Assembly (NCBI GenBank): GCA_051208035.1
Contig: JBPJFZ010000006.1
Location: 124,001-188,000 of the forward strand
DNA: 64,000 bases
Source: JACKOB01 sp024234575
Lineage (GTDB): Bacteria; Pseudomonadota; Gammaproteobacteria; Pseudomonadales; Oleiphilaceae
Reading direction: 5' to 3'
Under the pieces are notes generated by a model. That model made no database searches. It was not told the DNA's origin and saw nothing but the letters and a program-made list of their open reading frames with translations. The position numbers were made by a program, and so were the translations under genes. Below, piece after piece: positions 53,978 to 62,461 of this stretch; the stretch's first letter is position 1; each line of letters opens with the position of its first letter.

Positions 53978-56155
53978 CTATTGCCCTACTGACGCCACGA
54001 TGGTGATCTGCTTGTTGTCTGGTATTTCCTGGTAAGAGAGCACGTAAAGTCGCTCTATTCCATACCTGACAAACTTCGCCATCACTGGGCGGAGCATCCC
54101 TGAAACCAGCAGTATCGCTGGCTTGCCGAGCATTTCCTGGCGCTGGGCAGCTTCTGCCAGTGAGCGCTGCAGCTTTTCTACCAGCGAGGGCTCCATCACC
54201 AGCCCCATATCATCACCGGCGCCAGAATGTTGTGCCTGCTGTACTGACTTAAGCAATATCTGTTCCAAAGATGGATCCAATGTTATCACGGGTATTTCGG
54301 CATCATGCCCACACAACCCTTGCACGATCATTCGCCGTAAAGACTGTCTGGCCGCCGAAGTCAACACTGCGGTATCGGAACTCTTAGGCGTTACATTTAC
54401 CAGCGCCTCAGCAATGCTTCGCATATCACGAATAGGTACTTCTTCTACCAGCAGGTTTTGTAAAACTTTCAGCAACTGACTGATAGATAAGGTATTTGGC
54501 ACCAACTCTTCACCCAGTTTAGGGTTGGTTTTATTAAGCTGGTCCAGCCACTGCTGCACTTCTTCATGACCGATCAATTCATGGGCATGCTTGTTTAGTA
54601 CCTGATTCAGATGCGTGGCGACCACAGTACTGGCATCAACGACGGTATAGCCAAGGGTCTGGGCCTGGTCCTTCATTGCCGGGTCAATCCAGACGGCCTC
54701 AAGACCAAAGGCTGGATCTTTACCGGCAATGCCTTCGAGTTTGCCAAAAACCTGACCTGGGTTAATCGCCATTTCTCTGTCTGGATGCACTTCAGCTTCG
54801 GCAATGCTTACCCCCATCAGAGTGATGCGATAAATCGTTGGCATAAGATCAAGATTGTCACGGATATGCACCGACGGCATAAGAAAGCCCAGCTCTTGTG
54901 ACAACTTTTTCCTCACCCCTTTAATACGACCTAAAAGCTGCCCTCCCTGAGACTTATCAACCAAAGGAATTAACCGATAACCCACCTCAAGTCCAACCAC
55001 ATCCACATTTAAAACATCGTCCCAACCCAACTCTTTCGTCTCGTGGGATGGCGGTGATGGCAAAGCATCCTTCGCACCCGCTGCGGGCAGTCCGGGGGCA
55101 GCGCCTTTGCCAGCCGGCGCTGCCGTGCGGCTCGGACCACTCACAAATGCCACTTCACCCTCTGCAAGGGTCTGGTTCTTTTTATGTCTAAACCAGGCCG
55201 CACCTGCTGCCGCGGCACCAAGCCCTAAAAAAGACACATGGGGCATACCCGGAATACTGCCCATCAACAACAAAACCCCGGCAGAAACGGCCAGTGCCTT
55301 AGGTGAGGCAAACAGCTGATTTAACACCTGTCCGCCCATATCACTCGACTCACTGACGCGAGTAACAATAATTGCTGCCGCCGTGGACAACAACAAAGAA
55401 GGAATCTGCGCCACCAGACCATCACCAATGGTCAGCAAGGTATATTTTTCCATGGCATCGGCAAATTCCAGATTGTGCTGCAGCATGCCCACCCCCAAAC
55501 CTCCCAGAATGTTAATAAACAGAATCAACATACCGGCTACGGCATCACCGCGAACGAATTTACTGGCACCATCCATTGACCCGTAAAAGTCCGCTTCTTT
55601 GGCTATTTCTTCACGACGGAATTTCGCTTCATCATTCTCAATAAGCCCGGCATTTAAATCCGCATCAATCGCCATCTGTTTACCGGGCATTGCATCCAGA
55701 GTAAATCGGGCACTGACTTCTGATACCCTGCCTGCACCTTTAGTCACGACCGCAAAGTTAATAATCATCAAAATGGCAAACACCACCAAACCAACCGCGT
55801 AGTTACCACCAATCACCACCTCACCAAAGGCCTCAATGACCTTACCCGCCGCGTCCCCACCCTCATGACCATACAAAAGCACCACTCGCGTAGAGGCAAC
55901 ATTAAGGGCTAACCGCAGCAGCGTCGCTACCAGCAACACAGTAGGAAACACAGGAAAGTCCATCGGCCTTCTGGCATAAACACACACCAACAGCACAACG
56001 AGAGACAGAGCAATATTGAAGGTAAAGGCGACATCCAGTAAAAACGGGGGCATAGGCAAGGTCATCATGCCCAGAATAATCAGCAGCAGCGCTGGCACAC
56101 CCAAATTGCCATCTGCCAGGGTGCGCATCGTTTTTTGTATCGTTGCTCGATCCAT
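53978..56155 (-). CDS. flhA: Flagellar type III export gate protein FlhA
   Basis: A 725-residue export gate protein. Eight membrane helices fill residues 1-330 (with the FHIPEP-type loop RFTLDAMPGKQMAIDADLNAG and RREEIAKEADFYGSMDGASKF). The cytoplasmic domain follows from about 350, ending in the QEIPDNKQITIV region. Start: the frame is open to 56185, but ATG at 56155 (MDRATIQKTM) is close to the N-terminus of relatives and has AGG 6-7 bases upstream. A sigma-54 promoter precedes it. Confidence 0.95.
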   Translation of the reverse strand: MDRATIQKTMRTLADGNLGVPALLLIILGMMTLPMPPFLLDVAFTFNIALSLVVLLVCVYARRPMDFPVFPTVLLVATLLRLALNVASTRVVLLYGHEGGDAAGKVIEAFGEVVIGGNYAVGLVVFAILMIINFAVVTKGAGRVSEVSARFTLDAMPGKQMAIDADLNAGLIENDEAKFRREEIAKEADFYGSMDGASKFVRGDAVAGMLILFINILGGLGVGMLQHNLEFADAMEKYTLLTIGDGLVAQIPSLLLSTAAAIIVTRVSESSDMGGQVLNQLFASPKALAVSAGVLLLMGSIPGMPHVSFLGLGAAAAGAAWFRHKKNQTLAEGEVAFVSGPSRTAAPAGKGAAPGLPAAGAKDALPSPPSHETKELGWDDVLNVDVVGLEVGYRLIPLVDKSQGGQLLGRIKGVRKKLSQELGFLMPSVHIRDNLDLMPTIYRITLMGVSIAEAEVHPDREMAINPGQVFGKLEGIAGKDPAFGLEAVWIDPAMKDQAQTLGYTVVDASTVVATHLNQVLNKHAHELIGHEEVQQWLDQLNKTNPKLGEELVPNTLSISQLLKVLQNLLVEEVPIRDMRSIAEALVNVTPKSSDTAVLTSAARQSLRRMIVQGLCGHDAEIPVITLDPSLEQILLKSVQQAQHSGAGDDMGLVMEPSLVEKLQRSLAEAAQRQEMLGKPAILLVSGMLRPVMAKFVRYGIERLYVLSYQEIPDNKQITIVASVGQ

Positions 56156-56235
56156 TTGAAACCTATTCGCCAGACTGCAGAGCATCGGGAAGACACCCTG
56201 CGAAACGCCAAATTAATGACTCAGTAACAGGCTTA

Positions 56236-56251
56236 TGCAACTAACAGGCCA
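56236..56251 (-). promoter_or_regulatory. Sigma-54 promoter upstream of flhA
   Basis: Minus strand TGGCCTGTTAGTTGCA: GG at -24 and GC at -12 with exact 12-base register, close to the RpoN consensus TGGCAC-N5-TTGCA. Transcription would begin near 56224, about 40-70 bases before flhA. This matches FleQ/RpoN control of flhAF-fleN in polar flagellates. Confidence 0.75.
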
Positions 56252-56287
56252 CAATAGATATTTGAGCTAGCCAAAGACAATTGATGT

Positions 56288-57415
56288 TTAGTCGTGCTTC
56301 AGCTCGTCAGGAATGGGGTATTTAGGCTGGGAAGGCTTTTGTGAAAAGCCCCGACGATAACGTTTCAGCTGGAAAATATAAGCAAGCACTTGTGCCATCG
56401 CCATATACAGACCAGCTGGGATCTCCCCACCTACTTCGGTATTGTAATACACCGAGCGCGCCAGGGGGGGCGCTGAGAGAATTTCAATTTTATGTGCCCG
56501 GGCAATCTCTTTGATTTTTTCTGCAACTTCGTCGACCCCCTTTGCCAGCAACAAAGGCGCCGCCATGGTGTTGGCATCATACTTCAACGCAACTGCATAG
56601 TGATCCGGGTTGGTAATAATTACATCTGCCTCTGGCACATCCTGCATCATGCGCCTGTACGCCATCTGGTATTGCAACTGACGAATTTTTTGCTTTATCT
56701 CAGGTTTACCTTCGGTGTCCTTAAACTCGTCTTTCACCTCCTGCTTGGTCATTTTGAGTTTTTTGGTGTGGCTATACATTTGAAAAGGAATATCAATCGC
56801 GGTGATCAGGATCATCGTACAGGACAGGTACAAAAACGACCAAGCAGCGATTTCAACCGCATGTGCTATCGCATCAGGCAGCGGCTCGCGACTTAGATTC
56901 AGCAAACGTTCGGACTCGAAACTTAATATGAAAATTGCCACACCCATAACGAAAATTACTTTAGCGATTGCTTTGCCCAACTCAACCAGGGAGTTAAGGC
57001 TAAACATTCGTTTAATCCCTTCTACCGGATTTAGCTTATTAAACTTGGGCTCCAGACCTTTAGCGGAGAACAAAAACCCGCCAACAGCGACATTGCCAAC
57101 GACACCAGCAATCATAATCAACAACATAAACGGTGCTAACGCCCAAGCTATTTCTACCCCAGACTCAAGTAAATGCAGCCCCATTTGCCTGGTATCGTAA
57201 ATATCCCCCCGATCGATAACAAAGTTGTCTTTTATCACCCGGGCCAGGGCCGATGCCAAACCACCACCAAACAATAGCAACCCCACAGCACCGGCAATAA
57301 GCACTGACATCGTACTGAGTTCTTTCGAGCGGGGAACCTGACCTTCTTCTCTGGCCTTCTGTAGTTTCCGCCCGGTGGGTTCCTCACTTTTATCCTGGGT
57401 ATCATCTTCAGCCAT
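56288..57415 (-). CDS. flhB: Flagellar export switch protein FlhB (NPDH variant)
   Basis: A 375-residue export protein: basic N-terminus EEPTGRKLQKAREEGQVPRS, four membrane helices (residues 30-210), and the cytoplasmic domain with the autocleavage site at residues 269-272. Here the site is N-P-D-H (ITNPDHYAVALKYD), not the usual N-P-T-H. Cleavage of the Asn-Pro bond switches export from hook to filament. It lies 43 bases after fliR and is the last gene of the fliL-flhB group. Confidence 0.94.
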   Translation of the reverse strand: MAEDDTQDKSEEPTGRKLQKAREEGQVPRSKELSTMSVLIAGAVGLLLFGGGLASALARVIKDNFVIDRGDIYDTRQMGLHLLESGVEIAWALAPFMLLIMIAGVVGNVAVGGFLFSAKGLEPKFNKLNPVEGIKRMFSLNSLVELGKAIAKVIFVMGVAIFILSFESERLLNLSREPLPDAIAHAVEIAAWSFLYLSCTMILITAIDIPFQMYSHTKKLKMTKQEVKDEFKDTEGKPEIKQKIRQLQYQMAYRRMMQDVPEADVIITNPDHYAVALKYDANTMAAPLLLAKGVDEVAEKIKEIARAHKIEILSAPPLARSVYYNTEVGGEIPAGLYMAMAQVLAYIFQLKRYRRGFSQKPSQPKYPIPDELKHD

Positions 57416-57458
57416 GGTCGGCCTGCTACCTGTTAACTGTTAGTCACTACCACAAGAC

Positions 57459-58238
57459 CTAAAGACCCTGCAGTCCGTTAATAAAAATAAATGTGTCTTC
57501 AACAATATTTTGAAAAAACGGCAAAAAGGATGGGAACGTTACCCACACGACGAGTAAACCGAAAATCAATCCAATCGGAAAACCTAACGAAAAAATATTC
57601 ATTTGTGGTGCCGCCCGCGTCATTACCCCGAACGAAATATTAACAATAAAAACGGACATAGAGATGGGTAGCGCCATCAACAAAGCACCTTCAAACAGCC
57701 AGGATATTCTGACGATCATTTCCCACAACACCTCTGCGGGTATCATGGTTGTGGTAATTGGCCAGACGGTAAAACTGTTGACAATAATTTCGATCATCAC
57801 CAAATGACCATTAATAGACAAAAATGCCAGTGTGACGCTTATTAAATAAAACTGCGCCAAGACAGGTACAGACACACCATTGGTCGGGTCAACCATTTGT
57901 GCGAAGCCTAGCCCCATTTGCATTGCCACGATTTGCCCTGCCACCACGAATAGCTGCACCATCATGGTCAGCATAAACGCGAGGGAAGCGCCAATTAATA
58001 CTTGCTGAAAAATAACAAAAAGAGAATGCAGTGACAGCGCATCAATCTGCGGCACTGTGCCTACAGAAGGCAGGATGGTCATAGTTACCAGCAGCGCCAG
58101 CCCCAGGCGAACGCGCATCGGTACCAGCTGTGTACCAATAAACGGGATAGACATAAAAAAACTGGCAACACGAAACAACGGCCAAAGATAAGAGCCAATC
58201 CAGGCACCTATCTCGGCATCGGTTAATACAGGTAACAC
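57459..58238 (-). CDS. fliR: Flagellar export gate protein FliR
   Basis: A 259-residue, about six-helix protein of the export gate core. The N-terminal IGSYLWPLFRVASFFMSIPFIG and the mid-protein GLGFAQMVDPTNGVSVPVL are typical. It assembles with FliP and FliQ (5:4:1) in the secretion gate. The start is 5 bases past the fliQ stop. Confidence 0.95.
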   Translation of the reverse strand: MLPVLTDAEIGAWIGSYLWPLFRVASFFMSIPFIGTQLVPMRVRLGLALLVTMTILPSVGTVPQIDALSLHSLFVIFQQVLIGASLAFMLTMMVQLFVVAGQIVAMQMGLGFAQMVDPTNGVSVPVLAQFYLISVTLAFLSINGHLVMIEIIVNSFTVWPITTTMIPAEVLWEMIVRISWLFEGALLMALPISMSVFIVNISFGVMTRAAPQMNIFSLGFPIGLIFGLLVVWVTFPSFLPFFQNIVEDTFIFINGLQGL

Positions 58239-58243
58239 GTTGC

Positions 58244-58513
58244 TTAACCAATTAACATCGGAATATCCATGACCAGCTGCGTCATGTGATCAACCAGTTT
58301 TTGCATAATCCAGGGGCCCGCAACAATCAGCAACGTCATCGTAATGAGTAAGCGGGGTAAAAAGCTTAATGTTTGCTCGTTAATCTGTGTTGCTGCCTGG
58401 AAGACCGATACGATCAAACCAACGATCAGGCTGGGCATGATAATGATGGTTACCAGCAGAACAATCAGGAAGAGCCCTTCCCGCATTACATCCATCATGA
58501 CCTGAGCTGACAT
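58244..58513 (-). CDS. fliQ: Flagellar export gate protein FliQ
   Basis: An 89-residue, two-helix protein with MREGLFLIVLLVTIIIMPSL and the family core VSVFQAATQINEQTLSFLPR. The gene sits between fliP (29 bases upstream) and fliR. Size and sequence match FliQ well. Confidence 0.96.
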   Translation of the reverse strand: MSAQVMMDVMREGLFLIVLLVTIIIMPSLIVGLIVSVFQAATQINEQTLSFLPRLLITMTLLIVAGPWIMQKLVDHMTQLVMDIPMLIG

Positions 58514-58542
58514 AGGTTTCTCCCGCCACTAAGTTCTTTAGT

Positions 58543-59319
58543 TTACATACCAAAGCTGGCGGCAAGTGTGCCGATCACCAGCAACCAGCCATCGACCAGT
58601 ACAAAGAGCATGATTTTAAAGGGCAACGAAATAATCATGGGCGACAGCATCATCATACCCATTGCCATCAAGACGCTGGCGACCACCATATCGATAATCA
58701 AAAAGGGCACGAACAGCATAAACCCCATCTGAAAGGCGGTTTTAAGCTCACTGGTAACAAATGCCGGCATCAACACCCAAAAAGAAACGGTTTCAGGGGA
58801 GTCGAACTCGCGCCCGGATAAACGGACAAACAATGCCAGATCATCCTCACGGGTTTGCGCCAGCATAAACTGCCTAAAAGGCTGACTCGCCCGCTCTACC
58901 GCTTCTAGCGTCGGAATTTCTTCATTTAAATAGGGCTGAACTCCCACCCGATTTGCCTCTTCAAACACCGGCGTCATAATAAATATGGTGAGAAACAGGG
59001 TTAGCCCCATAATAATCTGGTTACTTGGCGTTCCCTGCAATCCCATGGCCTGCCTGAGAATAGCAAAAACCACCATGATGCGGGTAAAGCACGTCATCAT
59101 CATTAAGAAAGCCGGTAACAGTGTCAGGGCTGTCATTAACCCTAGCACTTGCAGGGTTACGGTATATTGCTGCGAACCATCTTCATTAGTAACAAGCGTT
59201 AAGGCAGGGATGCCAGCAGGGTCTGCAAAAACAGGCAGCGCCATCAGACAAAGTGCTGCTATCAGGCTTTTCGCAATTTTACGCCGGTGATTGACGATAA
59301 TTCTCTGCAAAACAGACAT
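58543..59319 (-). CDS. fliP: Flagellar export gate protein FliP
   Basis: A 258-residue protein with a cleavable signal (residues 1-32, LIAALCLMALPVFA) and the FliP core: LLPAFLMMMTCFTRIMVVFAILRQAMGLQ, FLTIFIMTPVFE and the late GFMLFVPFLIIDMVVASVLMAMGMMMLSP. It forms the export gate with FliQ and FliR. Its start overlaps the fliO stop by one base. Confidence 0.96.
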   Translation of the reverse strand: MSVLQRIIVNHRRKIAKSLIAALCLMALPVFADPAGIPALTLVTNEDGSQQYTVTLQVLGLMTALTLLPAFLMMMTCFTRIMVVFAILRQAMGLQGTPSNQIIMGLTLFLTIFIMTPVFEEANRVGVQPYLNEEIPTLEAVERASQPFRQFMLAQTREDDLALFVRLSGREFDSPETVSFWVLMPAFVTSELKTAFQMGFMLFVPFLIIDMVVASVLMAMGMMMLSPMIISLPFKIMLFVLVDGWLLVIGTLAASFGM

Positions 59320-59954
59320 TACTGCACCTTTCCTTTTTTCATTATTTCCTGCAGCTTACGAGCGAAATCAGAAGTCTCGCGTTCGTCTGGAATATCTTCT
59401 TTAGCGAATACATGCAACGTATTAATTTGCTGCGGCGTAACACCAATGAGAATTCGCTTGTCTCCTACCTCAACCAACGCCAGTCTTTCTCTGGCACCAA
59501 TCACCGTGGCCGAAAGCACTTTGATATGCTTGCCCCCGGAGGCGTGCAGTGTGGAAAAACGCCGCACACCCCAAGCTACCACCACAATCAGGGTGATCAC
59601 AAAAAAAAGACCGATCACCATACTGAGTAACGATGTCGTTGAACTCGGGGGTTCTTTTTCTGCAAAGATGGAACTCACCGGTACGGCACTTTTCTTTTCA
59701 GCCGCCCCTTGCTCTACAAGCACTTCCACCTCATGAGTAACCAAGGGCTCTGTGGACTCACCTGACACCTGTGCGGCATCTGCACTGGAAACCGGCACTG
59801 AGACAGACAGATTCTCGCTGCTATCAGAAGTGGTTGCTGCCGCTGCATGTGTCGTGATCACCAGCAAAACGATAAGTATGGCCCACGTCAGAACAGAGAC
59901 CTGCGCCAGCAGCTGGGAGTTGGACTTCTTGTTGTTTTTAATTACGGTCATCAT
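59319..59954 (-). CDS. fliO: Flagellar biosynthesis protein FliO
   Basis: A 211-residue protein, longer than many FliO. It starts with a hydrophobic N-terminal segment (LTWAILIVLLVITTHAAAA), has a low-complexity Ser/Val/Glu stretch, and then the FliO core: TSLLSMVIGLFFVITLIVVVAWGVRRF followed by ATVIGARERLALVEVGDKRILIGVTPQQI. It aids FliP assembly. The N-terminal 90 residues are an extension of unclear function. It sits 70 bases after fliN and one base before fliP. Confidence 0.92.
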   Translation of the reverse strand: MMTVIKNNKKSNSQLLAQVSVLTWAILIVLLVITTHAAAATTSDSSENLSVSVPVSSADAAQVSGESTEPLVTHEVEVLVEQGAAEKKSAVPVSSIFAEKEPPSSTTSLLSMVIGLFFVITLIVVVAWGVRRFSTLHASGGKHIKVLSATVIGARERLALVEVGDKRILIGVTPQQINTLHVFAKEDIPDERETSDFARKLQEIMKKGKVQ

Positions 59955-60024
59955 GCGGGCAATGTTTTCTCTTTGGAATAAACGCTGCGATGCTATTTAC
60001 CCACCAACTAAATACGCCCAGGTT

Positions 60025-60507
60025 CTAGCGCAGCTTTTTAATTCGCTCTGATGGACTAATCACATCCGTTAAACGAATACCAAACTTTTCATTGACCATC
60101 ACCACTTCACCATGGGCAATCAACGTGCCGTTCACCAACACATCCAGCGGCTCACCGGCCAATCTGTCCAACTCGATCACAGAACCTTGATTGAGTTGCA
60201 AAAGGTTACGAATTGCAATTTGCGTATTCCCCACTTCCATAGAAATAGTGACCGGAATATCAAGAATTACATCGAGATCTGGTGCGAACGTCCCCATCGC
60301 CGGGGCAGGTTTACCGTCAAAACTTTCTAATGGTGCTGCTTTCGCGTTATCTTCTTCGGCGGCACCCGCCTCTGCCATTGCTGCGGCCCACTCGTCTTCG
60401 GCATCCCCGCCTCCATCACCAGACTCTCCCATAGCAGCTGCCCACTCTGCCGCTAACTTCTCGTCATCGCTCATTTCGCCGTCACCAGGCGATTTATCGT
60501 CTGCCAT
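60025..60507 (-). CDS. fliN: Flagellar motor switch protein FliN
   Basis: A 160-residue protein. Residues 1-75 are an acidic, Ala-rich extension with a repeated EWAAAM motif (LAAEWAAAMGE and DEWAAAMAE). The C-terminal SpoA domain carries DVILDIPVTISMEVGNTQIAIRNLLQLNQGSVIELDRLAGEPLDVLVNG, each part standard for FliN. With FliM and FliG it builds the C ring. It overlaps fliM by 14 bases. Confidence 0.95.
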   Translation of the reverse strand: MADDKSPGDGEMSDDEKLAAEWAAAMGESGDGGGDAEDEWAAAMAEAGAAEEDNAKAAPLESFDGKPAPAMGTFAPDLDVILDIPVTISMEVGNTQIAIRNLLQLNQGSVIELDRLAGEPLDVLVNGTLIAHGEVVMVNEKFGIRLTDVISPSERIKKLR

Positions 60508-61498
60508 TTGTTTCCACCTTATTTGTCGGTTGACCTAACTGGCGATTTACTTTTTCAACCACACGATAAGCCAGGTTTCCATTCATGCTGCCAAGTTTAG
60601 CCCTGAACACAGGCACGTTATTGGCAGATACCGTCAATATCTCAGGCACCTCAATAGGAATGATGTCCCCCGCCTTGAGTTTCGATATATCCCGCAAAGA
60701 AATTTTGCGCCGGGCTACTACAGAATTAATCGGCACTTTGGCATCCATAATGTCGTTCTGCAAAGCAGTAATCCAACGCTCATCTACGTCATCCACATCA
60801 CTTTGCACCCCCGCATCCAGTACTTCACGCACCGGCTCAATCATTGAGTAGGGGATAGCCATATGCATGTCTCCACCACCACCATCAAGCTCGATGTGAA
60901 AGGTGCTTACCACCACTACTTCGCTGGGGCTGACAATATTTGCCATCGCCGGATTTACTTCAGAGTTGACGTATTCGAAATCGACCTTCATCACCGCATT
61001 CCAGGCCTCTTTCATATCAATGAAAACCTGTCCTAAAACCATTTGCACAATGCGTATTTCAGTAGGGGTAAATTCCCGGCCTTCGATCTTGGCATGACGC
61101 CCATCACCGCCAAAAAAGTTATCTACCAGCTTAAATACCAGTTTGGCATCGAGAATAAAAAGACTGGTGCCTCTTAAGGGCCTGATTTTAACCAGGTTAA
61201 GACTGGTGGGAACATAAAGCGTATGAATATACTCGCCAAACTTAAGGATCTGGACACCGCCGGTGGCCACATCCGCATTACGACGGAGCAGATTAAACAA
61301 ACTGATACGGGTGTAACGGGCGAAGCGTTCGTTTATCATTTCGAGAGTGGGCATTCTCCCACGAACGATTCGGTCCTGGCTTGCAAGGTCATAGGAGCGG
61401 ACCCCCGTCTCGTCTACCTCATCTTCGGTGTCGACATCACCATCGTCGACTCCGTGGAGGAGCGCATCTATTTCATCTTGGGACAGTAAATCTTGCAC
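60494..61498 (-). CDS. fliM: Flagellar motor switch protein FliM
   Basis: A 334-residue protein that begins with the CheY-P binding peptide (LLSQDEIDALLHGVDDG), then the middle FliG-binding domain (TLEMINERFARYTRISLFNLLRR; LNLVKIRPLRGTSLFILDAKL) and the C-terminal SpoA/FliN-like domain (SLRDISKLKAGDIIPIEVPE). It is the main C-ring protein and the target of CheY-P. It ends within fliN and follows fliL by 84 bases. Confidence 0.96.
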   Translation of the reverse strand: MQDLLSQDEIDALLHGVDDGDVDTEDEVDETGVRSYDLASQDRIVRGRMPTLEMINERFARYTRISLFNLLRRNADVATGGVQILKFGEYIHTLYVPTSLNLVKIRPLRGTSLFILDAKLVFKLVDNFFGGDGRHAKIEGREFTPTEIRIVQMVLGQVFIDMKEAWNAVMKVDFEYVNSEVNPAMANIVSPSEVVVVSTFHIELDGGGGDMHMAIPYSMIEPVREVLDAGVQSDVDDVDERWITALQNDIMDAKVPINSVVARRKISLRDISKLKAGDIIPIEVPEILTVSANNVPVFRAKLGSMNGNLAYRVVEKVNRQLGQPTNKVETNGRR

Positions 61499-61582
61499 GC
61501 CAGCTTTCTCTATGTTGGACCCAAAGATGCTCCGCCAGAATTAAAGTTAGCGAAACGTCCGATCATTGTTAAATCTATTCGT

Positions 61583-62092
61583 TTACTGCATTACAAAATT
61601 AGTAAACAGCACTTGTTCGATTTCGGTTCCTTCTGCTTCCTGGGCCAGAACCTCCTGGATAATTTCCTTCGATTTCAGTCTTAGCTGTTCTTTTCCTTCC
61701 AGTGTCTGCACTGCTTCAAAATCCTGACTACTATATAACATTATCATCTTGTTTCGAATCAGAGGCATATGCATATCAAGGGTATCCAATGCCGCTTGAT
61801 CACGAGCCATGACCGATGCGTATATCTGCATGTATCGCTGTTTGCCATCCACGTTCATTGCAACAATAAAAGGCGGTTTTACTTCATAATACAATGCAGG
61901 CAATTTTACTGGCTCTGCTGCAACTGCAGGTGCCGCCTCTGCCCCCTCTTCTTTATCTCCAAGTAAAAAGAAAGTCGCGCCCACCGATACCGCAATTGTC
62001 AGAATCACGACGATGATAATGATAATGAGCATTTTCTTGTTCGACTTGCCACCTTCTTCTGCAGGTGCTTCTTCGACCTTTTTTTCTGCCAT
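61583..62092 (-). CDS. fliL: Flagellar basal body-associated protein FliL
   Basis: A 169-residue protein: a short charged tail, one membrane helix (KKMLIIIIIVVILTIAVSVGATFFLL) and a periplasmic domain with VKPPFIVAMNVDGKQRYMQIYASVMAR. It contributes to stator and rod function. A good sigma-54 promoter lies about 50 bases upstream, so fliL is the first gene of the fliLMNOPQR-flhB group. Confidence 0.94.
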   Translation of the reverse strand: MAEKKVEEAPAEEGGKSNKKMLIIIIIVVILTIAVSVGATFFLLGDKEEGAEAAPAVAAEPVKLPALYYEVKPPFIVAMNVDGKQRYMQIYASVMARDQAALDTLDMHMPLIRNKMIMLYSSQDFEAVQTLEGKEQLRLKSKEIIQEVLAQEAEGTEIEQVLFTNFVMQ

Positions 62093-62142
62093 GCCAAATT
62101 CCCGTCACTTTATTCAGGTTTCAACCTTATGGGCTTAATTAA

Positions 62143-62158
62143 AGCAAAACTAATGCCA
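62143..62158 (-). promoter_or_regulatory. Sigma-54 promoter upstream of fliL
   Basis: Minus strand TGGCATTAGTTTTGCT: GG at -24 and GC at -12 in exact register (consensus TGGCAC-N5-TTGCA). Transcription should start near 62131, about 40 bases before the fliL ATG. It fits RpoN/FleQ control of the fliL operon. Confidence 0.75.
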
Positions 62159-62190
62159 CACATAAATCATAAATTTTTCAATTAATTATC

Positions 62191-62222
62191 GCTATCTCTT
62201 AAAACACGCTTTTAGAGATAGC
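62191..62222 (-). repeat. Long stem-loop between fliK and fliL
   Basis: GCTATCTCTTAAAA (62191-62204) pairs with TTTTAGAGATAGC (62210-62222) with one bulged T and loop CACGC, the strongest hairpin in the 369-base fliK-fliL spacer. It is just upstream of the sigma-54 box and may end the fliK transcript or bind a regulator. Confidence 0.7.
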
Positions 62223-62329
62223 TTCGCTAAGTGTAGCAAAGGAGCCAAATATTATTACCAGCAAGGTGAATTAAAGCGTCATTAATAATGACATGCCCCC
62301 AAAAGGCAGGATTGGCAAGCTTAAAGCAT

Positions 62330-62437
62330 CCACAGTGAAGCACTGTGGTGATCGGATAAAACATCGGAAGGCAGCAAAGAACGGCGTGAGGCAGCCAATG
62401 ATAATCACCAGACAGAGCGCCAGGACTATAGCGCTCT
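62330..62437 (-). repeat. Two stem-loops after fliK
   Basis: CCACAGTG (62330-62337)/CACTGTGG (62341-62348) and AGAGCGC (62414-62420)/GCGCTCT (62431-62437) lie between 25 and 130 bases after the fliK stop. Neither is followed by a clear T tract; they are probable 3'-end structures of fliK mRNA. The rest of the 369-base spacer up to fliL shows no ORF. Confidence 0.55.
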
Positions 62438-62461
62438 CCCTGCGTGACAGAGTAGCTGCGG

